Source of the DNA: Prevotellaceae bacterium
Lineage (GTDB): Bacteria; Bacteroidota; Bacteroidia; Bacteroidales; Bacteroidaceae
NCBI GenBank assembly: GCA_028723525.1
Contig: JAQYET010000076.1
Coordinates: forward strand, 94,134 to 158,133
Direction: 5' to 3'
Length of the DNA stretch: 64,000 nt
Each line of letters opens with the position of its first letter. Positions within the stretch are counted from its first letter, which is position 1. Shown here piece by piece: positions 51,216 through 60,546 of the stretch. A program made the position numbers and the translations under genes. The notes beneath the pieces were generated by a model. That model had not been told where the DNA came from. It worked only from the letters and a program-made list of their open reading frames with translations, and did no database searches.

Positions 51216-52310
51216 ATGATAATAAGGAAACTTTCGATACTTAATTATAAGAATATTGCCGAGGCAGAACTGGAATTGTCGCCCAAGTTGAACTGTCTTG
51301 TGGGTAACAACGGCGAGGGCAAGACAAATCTGCTTGATGCGTTGTATTACCTGTCGTTCTGTCGCAGTGCCAACACCGGTATCGACTCGCAAATCATACG
51401 TCACGAAGAGGGTTTCTTTATGCTTCAAGGCACTTATGAGAGCGAAACTGGTGACGAAGAAGTGATATACTGCGGGATGAAACGCGGCACAAAGAAGCAC
51501 TTCAAGCGCAATAAAAAAGAGTATCGGAAACTGTCTGAACACATAGGATTGCTGCCCCTTATAATGGTTTCGCCCTCCGATTCCGTGCTGATAGAGGGAG
51601 GTAGCGAGGAGAGGCGCAAACTGATGGATGTCGTTGTGGCACAATATGATCGCAATTATCTTGACTCTCTCAACCGATATAACAAGGCTTTGATGCAACG
51701 TAATTCGTTGTTGAAACTTGAAGTGGAGCCTGACGGTTCGTTGCTTGATATTTGGGAGGAGCAGATGGCGCGTGAAGGGGAGGTGCTCTACAGTAAGAGA
51801 AAGGATTTCATAGACTCGCTCTCGCCGCTCTTTCAAGAGATTTACCGGCGCATATCCGGCGATAAGGAGAAGGTAAGTCTGCACTATGTGTCTCATTGCC
51901 AGCGCGGTCCGTTGCTCGAAGTGATACACCGTGACCGTGCTAAAGACCGCATAATGGGCTATTCGTTGCATGGAGTTCACCGCGACGACCTTGAGATGAT
52001 GCTCGGCGATTACCCAATGAAGCGGGAGGGAAGTCAGGGACAGAACAAGACGTTTGTTATCTCGCTGAAACTTGCTCAACTGTTGTTCCTGAAGAGTAAG
52101 GTAGGCACTGCACCTTTGCTCTTGCTCGACGACATCTTCGATAAACTTGATGCTCATCGTGTGGAGCAGATAATAAGGCTTGTGGGAACGGAGGATTTCG
52201 GTCAGATTTTCATAACCGATACAAATCGGGAGCATATTGACAAAATCCTTGAAAGCAGTGGGGCAGACTACCGATTGTTCGAAGTGAGTGGAGGGAAAAT
52301 AGGTTTTTGA
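51216..52310 (+). CDS. recF: DNA replication and repair protein RecF
   Basis: SMC-like ATPase that helps load RecA at gaps. P-loop GNNGEGKT (30-37), signature KREGSQGQNK and Walker B LLLLDDIFDKLD. The frame opens with TTG directly before this ATG; I use ATG 51216 (364 residues). A DUF721/DciA-like gene follows after 55 bp, a common Bacteroidetes pair. dnaN and gyrB are not adjacent. Confidence 0.95.
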   Translation: MIIRKLSILNYKNIAEAELELSPKLNCLVGNNGEGKTNLLDALYYLSFCRSANTGIDSQIIRHEEGFFMLQGTYESETGDEEVIYCGMKRGTKKHFKRNKKEYRKLSEHIGLLPLIMVSPSDSVLIEGGSEERRKLMDVVVAQYDRNYLDSLNRYNKALMQRNSLLKLEVEPDGSLLDIWEEQMAREGEVLYSKRKDFIDSLSPLFQEIYRRISGDKEKVSLHYVSHCQRGPLLEVIHRDRAKDRIMGYSLHGVHRDDLEMMLGDYPMKREGSQGQNKTFVISLKLAQLLFLKSKVGTAPLLLLDDIFDKLDAHRVEQIIRLVGTEDFGQIFITDTNREHIDKILESSGADYRLFEVSGGKIGF

Positions 52311-52365
52311 TAAATTTCTGTTGACAATTTACAGTTGGCTTAATTTAAATCTTTTGCGTCAGAAT

Positions 52366-52656
52366 ATGTTTAAACGAGAAGTGCTTGCCTTGTCGGAAGT
52401 GTTGAACAAGACTTTGCGGCAGAACGGTTTGGAAACTCCGATGCTGCAATGCCGTCTCATCGACTCTTGGGAAAGGGTGGTGGGGCAGACTGTCTCGCGA
52501 TATACTGCCGAGAAATATATCCGTAATCAGGTTCTGTTTGTGAAGATAACAAACCCTGCACTGCGTGCCGACCTCAATATGATGCGCACGCAACTCGTCT
52601 CGCGGCTCAACCAAAGCGTTGGGGCGCGTCTTATCATCGACATACGCATATATTGA
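52366..52656 (+). CDS. DUF721 protein, DciA-like
   Basis: A 96-residue protein of the DUF721 family, related to the DciA helicase loader. LIDSWERVVGQTVSRYT is the family core, followed by LFVKITNPALRADLNMM. Start ATG 52366 is chosen over an upstream TTG. It lies after recF, which fits a replication or repair role; direct evidence is absent. Confidence 0.8.
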   Translation: MFKREVLALSEVLNKTLRQNGLETPMLQCRLIDSWERVVGQTVSRYTAEKYIRNQVLFVKITNPALRADLNMMRTQLVSRLNQSVGARLIIDIRIY

Positions 52657-52660
52657 TTTT

Positions 52661-52684
52661 CGTGGACTGAGGCACGTTTTTTTC
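52661..52684 (+). terminator. Weak terminator after the DUF721 gene
   Basis: A short CGTG/CACG stem with an 8-nt loop is followed by seven T's. The stem is weak but the T-tract and convergent setting fit. Confidence 0.4.
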
Positions 52685-52695
52685 TTAAACAGAAC

Positions 52696-53226
52696 TTATA
52701 TTATCTCGTCCATGCAGATGTCGTTCTCGTCGGCAGGAATGCCCGGCAGACGTTGAAAGTCAAAGCAAACGCCAATCTTATAGGCATTTATGAGTTTAGG
52801 CAACATGCGGTCGTAGTAGCCTTTACCTCTCCCCAGACGATTGTTTCTGCTGTCAAATGCCATGCCCGGAACCACCGCAAGGTCTATCTCGGCATAGTTT
52901 TCAAACAGTTCTCCGGAAGGTTCCATGATGTTGAAGAAACCGTCCTGCAGGTCTTGTGGTCCCGTATATCGCCGCAGTTCCATTTCTGTCTCGCTAATAA
53001 CCTTGGGCAACAGCACCGTCTTTCCTTGTTTCAGAATAACATCTACGGCGTCATGTGTGTCCACCTCGTCATCAAGCGAGTAGTACATCAGCACCGTCTT
53101 CGCAGCTTTCATCTTAGGACTTGCCATCAGTCTTTTTATCACTGAACGCGACAGTTCGGTCAGTTGTTGCCGGCTGAACTGCTGCTTTTGCATCCTTATG
53201 AACTTCCTTAACTCCTTCTTTTCCAT
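52696..53226 (-). CDS. 5-formyltetrahydrofolate cyclo-ligase
   Basis: Converts 5-formyl-THF to 5,10-methenyl-THF with ATP. The KKELRKFIRMQKQQFS start, the VLLPKVI strand and the C-terminal GRGKGYYDRML motif (nucleotide and substrate loop) are typical. 176 residues from ATG 53226; a GTG at 53235 would overlap ctpA. Two bases separate it from the ctpA stop, so it is the third gene of a dCMP deaminase-ctpA-ligase operon. Confidence 0.92.
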   Translation of the reverse strand: MEKKELRKFIRMQKQQFSRQQLTELSRSVIKRLMASPKMKAAKTVLMYYSLDDEVDTHDAVDVILKQGKTVLLPKVISETEMELRRYTGPQDLQDGFFNIMEPSGELFENYAEIDLAVVPGMAFDSRNNRLGRGKGYYDRMLPKLINAYKIGVCFDFQRLPGIPADENDICMDEII

Positions 53227-53228
53227 TT

Positions 53229-54953
53229 TCAGCACCTCGCAATGATGTTCATGTTTCCGTTTGTTTGCAGTAGGCTTCCGTGTGTTTGGGCATGCGCCAC
53301 CTTTTGCTTGCTTCCCGTCGGAGCCTTATGTGCAGGCTTTTTGGGAAACGCTTCACCCTTGCTGAACACCTCAAGAGCCTTCCTTATCACCGGGTCATCT
53401 TGGTTAAGATATTGTGTCCACGCCTCTTCGTTCAGCATATTATATATGATGCGGCTGTTGATATAGCGGTCGAGCAGGTTATGACTCTTGCGTATCATGA
53501 GGTTGCGTCGCTGCAATCCGTGGGTTGCTCCGTAGTTGGCAAACTGCTCCACGAGGTTCTGTTTGCGCAGATAGTCAGACAATTCCATCATCTCTTTGAA
53601 GTTGTTCAACTTCAAACGGTTGTCGTCTGTGTAGGTGAAAGCAAACTGAAGTATCAGTCCACTCATGGCAGCCTCCTTGTAATATGACGTGATGCCGAGC
53701 GTATCTTCGGGTACAAAGATGTCGGGTGTGATGCCACCGCCACCGTAAACGAGGCGTCCGAGGCGTGTCTTATACGGCGTTCCCTCATGCTTTATGCTGT
53801 CTTGCGAGAAGAACTCTCCGTGCTCGTAGCGTTGTATCAGATCTTGTTCGTAGCCCGCTCCGTCGCCGATGCTGTAAGGTTTTTGTATGCACCTGCCTGA
53901 AGGAGTGTAGTAACGCGCTATCGTGAGACGTATCATCGAACCGTCGTTGAATGGGATTTGCTGCTGAACAAGTCCTTTACCGAACGACCGCCTGCCGATA
54001 ATCGTTCCGCGGTCGTTATCCTGTATGGCTCCCGCAAGGATTTCTGAGGCCGAAGCCGACGACTCGTTTATGAGCACCACCAACGGCATTTTCTGGAACG
54101 CCCCGCGCCCATCGCTCTTATAATCCTGTCTCGGCGACTTACGTCCTTCGGTGTAAACGATTAGTTGATTGGCAGGAAGAAATTCCTGAGCCATAAGAAC
54201 TGCCGACTTCAGAAGTCCGCCTGTGTTGTCGCGAAGGTCGAGAATGATGTTCGAAATGCCCTCACTCGTCAGTTTGGCAAGTGCAATGGTCATCTCATCG
54301 TAGGTGTGCTCGCCGAAGTTTTTCACCTTTATATAACCCGTGTCGTCGTTAATCATATACGCCGCGGTAATGCTCTTCATCGGTATTTCGCCCCGGGTGA
54401 TAGTGAAAAACTTAGTTTGCTTTTCGCCGTAACGCTTCACTTCGATTTTCACCTTTGTGTCCTTCTTTCCTTTCAGGCGTTTCATTGCCTCCTCATTGTT
54501 TGCCACCTTGCCCACGAAAGGTTTGTCGTCAACGCTTATTATCTTGTCGCCGGCAAGCACGCCTGCCTTTTCTGCCGGTCCGTTGGCAATAACTCCCTGC
54601 ACATGAAGGGTGTCATTGCGTATCACGAACTCAATTCCCACTCCGAAGAATGACCCTTTCAGGTCGTCGGTAGCCATCTGCACCTCCTTTGCACTTAGGT
54701 AAACGGAGTGTGGGTCGAGCTCGGCGAGTATCTGTGGCATGGCTTTTTCCACAAGCGAATCGATGTCAACCTTATCTACATACTGGTCGTCGATTATGTG
54801 CAGCAGGTTGTTCAATCGGCTGCTTCCGTTGTTCACGATGTTCAATCTGTTGCCCGAGAACCTGTTGGCGAAGAACGTTCCGATAAGTATTCCAGCCATT
54901 ACGCACAATGCCATCAGCAGAGGCATATATCGGTTATTCTTGTTTTGCTTCAT
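53229..54953 (-). CDS. S41-family C-terminal processing peptidase
   Basis: A 574-residue envelope protease: N-terminal membrane anchor (10-30), a PDZ domain (about 90-175; GVIANGPAEKAGVLAGDKI) and an S41 catalytic domain. The Ser in NESSASASEI and the Lys in FGKGLVQQ form the Ser-Lys dyad. The C-terminal 150 residues are a helical extension. Bacteroidetes CtpA/Prc types process exported proteins. dCMP deaminase lies 4 bp upstream. Confidence 0.9.
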   Translation of the reverse strand: MKQNKNNRYMPLLMALCVMAGILIGTFFANRFSGNRLNIVNNGSSRLNNLLHIIDDQYVDKVDIDSLVEKAMPQILAELDPHSVYLSAKEVQMATDDLKGSFFGVGIEFVIRNDTLHVQGVIANGPAEKAGVLAGDKIISVDDKPFVGKVANNEEAMKRLKGKKDTKVKIEVKRYGEKQTKFFTITRGEIPMKSITAAYMINDDTGYIKVKNFGEHTYDEMTIALAKLTSEGISNIILDLRDNTGGLLKSAVLMAQEFLPANQLIVYTEGRKSPRQDYKSDGRGAFQKMPLVVLINESSASASEILAGAIQDNDRGTIIGRRSFGKGLVQQQIPFNDGSMIRLTIARYYTPSGRCIQKPYSIGDGAGYEQDLIQRYEHGEFFSQDSIKHEGTPYKTRLGRLVYGGGGITPDIFVPEDTLGITSYYKEAAMSGLILQFAFTYTDDNRLKLNNFKEMMELSDYLRKQNLVEQFANYGATHGLQRRNLMIRKSHNLLDRYINSRIIYNMLNEEAWTQYLNQDDPVIRKALEVFSKGEAFPKKPAHKAPTGSKQKVAHAQTHGSLLQTNGNMNIIARC

Positions 54954-54957
54954 ATCT

Positions 54958-55401
54958 TCACAATGAATTGTTTACATTATCTTCCAATTCGAGCAGCACA
55001 ACCTCTATTCCGGCGCGTTTCAACAGATTTATTCCGTCCTCCAACCGGTATTTTTCTCCATACACCACGCGCTTTATGCCGGCTTGTATTATGAGTTTGG
55101 AACATTCTATACATGGCGATGCGGTGACATAGAGCGTAGAGCCGTCGCTGTTGTTCGAACTCCTCGCCAACTTCGTTATGGCGTTTGCTTCGGCGTGCAG
55201 CACGTATGGTTTTGTCACGTTGTCGTCGCCTTCGCACACGTTTTCAAACCCACTCGGTGTTCCGTTGTAGCCATCACTTATTATCATCTTGTCCTTCACC
55301 ACGAGCGCACCAACCTTACGCCTTTGGCAGTAACTGTTCTCTGCCCATATACGAGCCATTCTCAGATAGCGTGAGTCAAGTGTTTTCTGTTTCTCGTCCA
55401 T
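54958..55401 (-). CDS. dCMP deaminase (ComEB-like)
   Basis: A 147-residue zinc deaminase that converts dCMP to dUMP for thymidylate synthesis. Zinc motifs are H69-A-E71 and P96-C97-I-E-C100; additional Cys/His residues (CQRRK, CEGD) are typical of the ComEB/dCMP deaminase type. The M3 peptidase gene ends 27 bp upstream and ctpA begins 4 bp downstream. Confidence 0.88.
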   Translation of the reverse strand: MDEKQKTLDSRYLRMARIWAENSYCQRRKVGALVVKDKMIISDGYNGTPSGFENVCEGDDNVTKPYVLHAEANAITKLARSSNNSDGSTLYVTASPCIECSKLIIQAGIKRVVYGEKYRLEDGINLLKRAGIEVVLLELEDNVNNSL

Positions 55402-55428
55402 ATCGGTATTCCTGCGTTTTCACTCTTT

Positions 55429-57522
55429 TTATTTCCTTCTTTTCACTACTTTAATACCGTTTCGCTTCAGTAGTGCGTCTATCGTAGGCTCTCCACCTCT
55501 GAAGCGTTTGTATAAAATCATCGGATGTTCGGTACCACCACGCGACAAAATGTTATCACGGAAACTCTGTGCCGTTTGCCTGTCGAAGATACCTTTCTTC
55601 TTAAATACGCTGAAAGCATCGGCATCGAGCACCTCAGCCCATTTGTAACTGTAATATCCTGCGGCATATCCTCCTGCCATGATGTGCGAGAACTGCACAG
55701 TCATACACGTTCTGTGATTGTGCCTTTTTTTTGTGACGGTAGCCTTCTCCCATGCCTTCCGTTCAAACAAAATTATGTCTTCGTCGAACTCTTCCTGCTT
55801 GGTATAGTACGCCATATCGAGCAATCCGAGGCTCACTTGTCTCATACAAGCCGTTGCCGACATGAAATTCCGGCTCTTTACGATGCGCTTTATCAGTTCC
55901 TCGGGTATCGGCTCGCCGGTCTTGTAATGGTAGGCAAAGGTGCGCAAGAACTCCTTTTCTACCGAGAAATTCTCCATAAACTGTGACGGAAGTTCAACGA
56001 AATCCCACAGAACGTTGGTGCCTGACAGGCTTGAAAACCTGCTGTTGGCGAACATACCGTGCAGAGAGTGTCCGAACTCGTGCAGGAATGTCTCCACCTC
56101 TGCAAGCGTAAGCAGAGCCGGTTTGTCCTCCGTGGGTTTCGTGAGATTCATAACCACGCTCACATGAGGTCTGATATTCTCACCTTTCCTATTTATATAT
56201 TGCCCCTGATATTCCGTCATCCATGCCCCGCTTTGTTTTCCCTTGCGCGGATGGAAGTCGGCATAGAACACCGCGAGGTACTCCCCGTTGTTGTCAAACA
56301 CTTCGTAAGCCTTCACGTCTTCGTGGTAAACAGGGATGTCCTTATTCTCCCGGAACGTTATTCCATACAACCTGTTGGCAAGTCCGAACACGCCGTCGAT
56401 GACTTTCGAAAGTTCGAAATAAGGTCTTAGCATCTCGCTGTCGATGTTGTATTTCTTCATCTGCAGTTTGTGGGAATAGAACCCATTGTCCCACGGCATC
56501 ATCTCAAAATCGCTTCCCTCGATGCGCTTTGCGAGCAGTTCCTGTTCCTCCAATTCCTTCTCGGCGGTAGGTTTGTATGCGTCGATGAGTTGGTTGAAAA
56601 GCCGGTTTACGTTCCTCGTGTTCCCCGCCATGCGCTTTTTCAGCACGTAGTCGGCGTAAGTCTTGTAGCCAAGCAGTTGCGCCACCTCTCTGCGCAGGTT
56701 CACAAGGCGTTTGCAGATGTCAAGGTTGTTCTCGCTGTTGTCGTGTATGCAGACGGAGTTTCGTTCCATATACAGTTTCTCGCGCAGTTCTCTCCGTGTG
56801 CTGTAAGTCATGAACGGTCCGAAACTCGGGTAGTCGAGCGTTATCACCCAGCCCTCCATATTGTGTTCTTTTGCTGCCATTGCCGCTGCTTCGCGCGCCG
56901 TTTCCGGCAGTCCGTCGAGGTCGTTCTCGTCGGTGATATGCAGTATGAATGCCTTGTTCTCTTTCAAAAGGTTCTGCGAGAACTGCAAAGACAGCATGGA
57001 AGCCTCCTCCGTCAACTTGCGCAGCCGTTCCTTTCCGGCTTCGTCGAGCAATGCTCCCGAGCGCACAAAGCCCTGATAAGTGTTCTCCAGCAGTTGTTTC
57101 TCCTCCACGGTAAGTTTACGATGATGCCTGTGCACATACTTCACTCTCTCAAAGAGTTTTTCGTTGAGCATCATGTCGTTGGCATGTTTCGTAAGCATCG
57201 GTTGCAACTTCTGTGCCAGTGCATCCATCTCATCGTTGGTCTCGGCACTAAGCAGATTGAAGAACACTGTGCTCACTTCGCCCAGCAGTCCGTAGTATTC
57301 GCTGTCTTCATCGTTGTTCACCAAGGTGTTGTCGAACGTTGGTTTGTCGGGATTGTTGATGATTTTGTCGAGCTGTTCGTTATCCCTTCTTATTCCTTCA
57401 ACGAAGGCTTCCTCGTAGTCTTCAAGTCGTATCTCATTGAAAGGCACGGTCTCGTGCGGAGTTTTATATTTCGCGAAGAACGGGTTTTGGCGTTCTTTTT
57501 TGTCTATGTTATTACTATCCAT
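55429..57522 (-). CDS. M3-family metallopeptidase (peptidyl-dipeptidase Dcp-like)
   Basis: A 697-residue zinc peptidase. HEFGHSLHGMF holds the HExxH site, and the third ligand Glu lies in FVELPSQFMEN. No signal peptide is visible, so it acts in the cytoplasm or is released by another route. ATG 57522 is used because the -7 box TATCTTTG (57551-57544) places the start of transcription near 57540, downstream of the longer frame's GTG or ATG at 57546. Confidence 0.92.
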   Translation of the reverse strand: MDSNNIDKKERQNPFFAKYKTPHETVPFNEIRLEDYEEAFVEGIRRDNEQLDKIINNPDKPTFDNTLVNNDEDSEYYGLLGEVSTVFFNLLSAETNDEMDALAQKLQPMLTKHANDMMLNEKLFERVKYVHRHHRKLTVEEKQLLENTYQGFVRSGALLDEAGKERLRKLTEEASMLSLQFSQNLLKENKAFILHITDENDLDGLPETAREAAAMAAKEHNMEGWVITLDYPSFGPFMTYSTRRELREKLYMERNSVCIHDNSENNLDICKRLVNLRREVAQLLGYKTYADYVLKKRMAGNTRNVNRLFNQLIDAYKPTAEKELEEQELLAKRIEGSDFEMMPWDNGFYSHKLQMKKYNIDSEMLRPYFELSKVIDGVFGLANRLYGITFRENKDIPVYHEDVKAYEVFDNNGEYLAVFYADFHPRKGKQSGAWMTEYQGQYINRKGENIRPHVSVVMNLTKPTEDKPALLTLAEVETFLHEFGHSLHGMFANSRFSSLSGTNVLWDFVELPSQFMENFSVEKEFLRTFAYHYKTGEPIPEELIKRIVKSRNFMSATACMRQVSLGLLDMAYYTKQEEFDEDIILFERKAWEKATVTKKRHNHRTCMTVQFSHIMAGGYAAGYYSYKWAEVLDADAFSVFKKKGIFDRQTAQSFRDNILSRGGTEHPMILYKRFRGGEPTIDALLKRNGIKVVKRRK

Positions 57523-57601
57523 AATCCTGTTTATTTCAACTTGCAAAGATAATAAAATAATTCCTTGCTGTTACTTGATGCCCGAAATTTTAACGAATAT
57601 T

Positions 57602-58264
57602 TCACTCCTTCAGTTTCTCAAGTGCATGGATGTCCATTATCGCACGGCTATGCGTGACAAGTCCCTTGTCCTGTAGTGTCTTGATACATTTCGAAACGTT
57701 TATCCGACTTTCTCCGAGCAACGCCCCGAGCACCTCCATTTTTATCTTCAGTCGCTTATGTCCGGCAGGCGTCATACACCTCTTTTCCATGAAACCGAAT
57801 ATCTTCAGGCGTATCGTTTCGGGTGTTTTGCGCCATTGGTAGCGCGACAGTCGCTGCGTCTTTGTGCATAATATGTTCAGGATGTTCAGTCTGAATATCT
57901 CAAACTCCGACATAAGTCTTGTCGTGTCCTTCTTGTCTATGCTTACGACACCGCACTCTGCCGCAGCGGTAAATGTCTTTGTGTATCGCTGTTCCATACC
58001 GAAGATACGCTCGGGCTGTATCATTGCCGGGGCTTTCACCGTCTCTTCTATGCTGTAACTGCCGTCGTCGGCACTCTCTGTTGCTGTCAGTTCGCCTTGA
58101 AGAAGAAAGCACAGGTGGTCGCACTTCTCGCCTTCGCCAACCACAACCTTACCCTTGTCATACTTGGAAAAGGCAAACCGTGTGTGTGCAACGACTGTTT
58201 CGATGTCGTTGCGGCTCATTCCCTGAAACGGAGGGAGCAGCAGCAGATGGTCATGAATGCGCAA
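57602..58264 (-). CDS. Crp/Fnr-family transcriptional regulator
   Basis: A 220-residue regulator: cyclic-nucleotide-binding-like beta-barrel (about 10-130; GEKCDHLCFLLQGELTA) and a C-terminal winged helix (about 150-218; LGALLGESRINVSKCIKTLQ). The Cys cluster that binds Fe-S in Fnr is missing, and the cAMP-contact residues are not evident, so the effector is unknown. It lies 14 bp downstream of apbE in the same direction. Confidence 0.85.
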   Translation of the reverse strand: MRIHDHLLLLPPFQGMSRNDIETVVAHTRFAFSKYDKGKVVVGEGEKCDHLCFLLQGELTATESADDGSYSIEETVKAPAMIQPERIFGMEQRYTKTFTAAAECGVVSIDKKDTTRLMSEFEIFRLNILNILCTKTQRLSRYQWRKTPETIRLKIFGFMEKRCMTPAGHKRLKIKMEVLGALLGESRINVSKCIKTLQDKGLVTHSRAIMDIHALEKLKE

Positions 58265-58278
58265 TGCTAAAGTTCAAG

Positions 58279-59298
58279 TCAGTTTGTAATCTTCCCTTCG
58301 AGCGACGGAGAGAACCACACAGAGTTTTTCCCCTTGTCATCTGAATATATGAGATAGACCATCAGTTCGGGATGTTTCTCAAGCACGCGCTTAGTCCCCT
58401 CCATACCGAGCACCATGAAAGCCGTGGCGTAGGCATCGGCGGTGGCACAGTCTTTCGTTATCACCGTGGCAGATAGAATGTTGTGCTGCACCGGTCTCCC
58501 GGTCTTAGGGTCTATGGTATGCGCATATTTCTTGCCGTCCTTATAGTAGAACTTGCGGTAGTTGCCGCTCGTAGCCAGAGCCTTGTCGGTGAGGTTAAGC
58601 ACGGTCTGAAGTTCGTTATCCACACTTAGAGAATCGTCAACCGGCTTCGTAACTCCGATTTTCCAAGGCAGTCTTTTCTCGCTGTTACCGCTCGTTACCA
58701 CCTCTCCTCCAATCTCAACCATGAAGTTTTTCACGTCGTTCTTGCGCAGCAGGCGTGCCACTACATCGCTGCCGTAGCCCTTTGCGATGGCACTGAAGTC
58801 GAGCATAGTGCGCTTGTCTCTCTTCTTTGGGATGAACTTCTTGCCCTCGTTCATCACCTTGAACTTGTCGTTTCCTACAAACGCCAACAGACTATCCACC
58901 TGACGCTTGTCGGGCATCTGTCTTGTCTTGAAGCCGAAACCCCACGCATTGACAAGCGGAGCCACCGTTATGTCGAATGCCCCCTCGCTTTCCTTGTTCA
59001 CGGTCTGCGACAAGTTATACACCTCCATGAACATTTCGCTCAGTTCGGGAGTTTCTCCGCGGTTAATCTTAGACACCGTTGAGTTCTCGTTATACATTGA
59101 GAACTCGTAGTCAACGCCCTTCAGTGCAGCCTCTATCTCGCTTTTCAGATTTTTGTCAGACTGATAAGTCACTTTATAGAATGTTCCGAATACCTCGCCG
59201 CTGTCGTGCTGGTAAGGCATGGCTTGCTGTTGCCTGATGATGAATATCGTACCTGCTACGAGCAACACAAGGAAAAGGATTTGAAAAAAACGCTTCAT
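58279..59298 (-). CDS. apbE: FAD:protein FMN transferase
   Basis: Attaches FMN covalently to Thr in Na+-translocating NQR or Rnf subunits. A membrane anchor (5-22) leads to the ApbE domain: SMYNENSTVSKINRG, FDITVAPLVNAWGFG, LDFSAIAKGYGSDVV and the metal-binding ADAYATAFMVLG. No lipobox Cys is seen, so it is anchored by the helix. 339 residues. It follows DUF6048 by 2 bp and precedes the Crp-type gene by 14 bp. Confidence 0.92.
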   Translation of the reverse strand: MKRFFQILFLVLLVAGTIFIIRQQQAMPYQHDSGEVFGTFYKVTYQSDKNLKSEIEAALKGVDYEFSMYNENSTVSKINRGETPELSEMFMEVYNLSQTVNKESEGAFDITVAPLVNAWGFGFKTRQMPDKRQVDSLLAFVGNDKFKVMNEGKKFIPKKRDKRTMLDFSAIAKGYGSDVVARLLRKNDVKNFMVEIGGEVVTSGNSEKRLPWKIGVTKPVDDSLSVDNELQTVLNLTDKALATSGNYRKFYYKDGKKYAHTIDPKTGRPVQHNILSATVITKDCATADAYATAFMVLGMEGTKRVLEKHPELMVYLIYSDDKGKNSVWFSPSLEGKITN

Positions 59299-59300
59299 AG

Positions 59301-59984
59301 TTAAATCTCAAATATTATGTTAAACGTACCGCCGAGGCGCGACCCACCGTCTTTGCCGTACCCCGGGACATACCAAGAGTTGCCCAACGTGCCGTTGTCA
59401 TAACTGATGCGCTGGCAGTAACGCACGCTCCAGCCGAGGTGTATCGGTCCCCATATCGTGGCATCCACACCGAACACCGCCTCTGCCCAGTGGTAGTGGC
59501 ACTTGATGCCGCTACCTCCATACTCTGTGTTTCCTCCCCATACAGGGTCGGTCAGAGGCGGATGTTCCAAATCATATTCCCATGACGCATATGCGTATCT
59601 CACACCACCGTAGAGGCGGTAGATGTCGTTCTTGTTCTTCAACAGGTTGAAGTCGATACCGATTTTTCCGTATGGAGCACTCGTCTTATACCTTATCTTA
59701 GTAACATCATCGGTGTGGTCTGCCTTTCCTAATCCCACTTCCACCACGGGGAAGTATCTGTTGCGCAGGTTCAGCCGCACCGCACCCTCATACTGTCCGT
59801 AGTCGCCAAACACCGCCATGCCTGCCCCCACGAGGTCTGCCGACACCGCAACGCCCCGATAGAAGGGCAGGGTGTCCGGCACTTCCACCGTCTTGCGCCG
59901 CTGTGCGTCAGCCGTTATGGGCAGCAGTAGCAGGCTGATTGCCAGACCTGAAATATATGCGTATATGCTCTTTAGTGGCGTCAT
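59301..59984 (-). CDS. DUF6048 outer-membrane-type protein
   Basis: A 227-residue exported protein (signal peptide 1-27) of the Bacteroidetes DUF6048 family. Alternating strands such as VVEVGLGKADHTDD and YRLYGGVRYAYASW suggest a small beta-barrel. Its first 77 bp overlap the end of the DUF6452 gene in another frame. Function unknown. Confidence 0.8.
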   Translation of the reverse strand: MTPLKSIYAYISGLAISLLLLPITADAQRRKTVEVPDTLPFYRGVAVSADLVGAGMAVFGDYGQYEGAVRLNLRNRYFPVVEVGLGKADHTDDVTKIRYKTSAPYGKIGIDFNLLKNKNDIYRLYGGVRYAYASWEYDLEHPPLTDPVWGGNTEYGGSGIKCHYHWAEAVFGVDATIWGPIHLGWSVRYCQRISYDNGTLGNSWYVPGYGKDGGSRLGGTFNIIFEI

Positions 59985-60420
59985 TGTCTATTTCTCTGTT
60001 GTTAATCGTTATCGAGTCAATCCTGTTTCGTGTGCATTTCACTCCCAGTATGGTGTGGAAGAATGATGGACTGCAGTCTGTTGATTCGAAATGAGGTCTG
60101 TTTGTCTTGCTCATCACTATGGTGTCTGTCGTGACATTGTTGTCAGAGTCGCGCATTTCGAGTATCAGGCGGTCGGCTTCGTCGGCGTAACTCACAGGCA
60201 GGCTGAATGTCGTGGCTCCGGTCTTGCGGTTCAGAAGTATTGTGTCGCCCTCTGTGTGCCGCGCGGTGGATATTGTGAGAGTGTCCTTCAGCGTGTATCG
60301 TTTGCCGTCGCTGCCGTAAAGATTGTAGGTGGCATAAACAGCATTATTCAGCGGACAGTCTGTTGAAGAGCATGCTGCCAGCAACGCCGTAAAGACAATT
60401 ATACCAATCAGTTTTCTCAT
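59908..60420 (-). CDS. DUF6452 lipoprotein
   Basis: A 170-residue lipoprotein (lipobox LAAC, Cys17) of the Bacteroidetes DUF6452 family, with a conserved early Cys (TDCPLN), a beta-rich middle and the C-terminal IDSITINNREIDND region. It is usually paired with DUF6048, as here. The last 13 residues after HIRIYF look like an added tail encoded by the overlap with DUF6048. Confidence 0.8.
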   Translation of the reverse strand: MRKLIGIIVFTALLAACSSTDCPLNNAVYATYNLYGSDGKRYTLKDTLTISTARHTEGDTILLNRKTGATTFSLPVSYADEADRLILEMRDSDNNVTTDTIVMSKTNRPHFESTDCSPSFFHTILGVKCTRNRIDSITINNREIDNDATKEHIRIYFRSGNQPATAAHNG

Positions 60421-60546
60421 ATCGTTCTTTTATATTTTTGATAATTGAAATCCGTATGCCGGTTCTCCGAGCATAGGGGTTGGTTAAACCCATTACTGTT
60501 CCTTGCCCCGTGCTCCACGGTTCTTTGCCGAACTACACTCTGCCGG

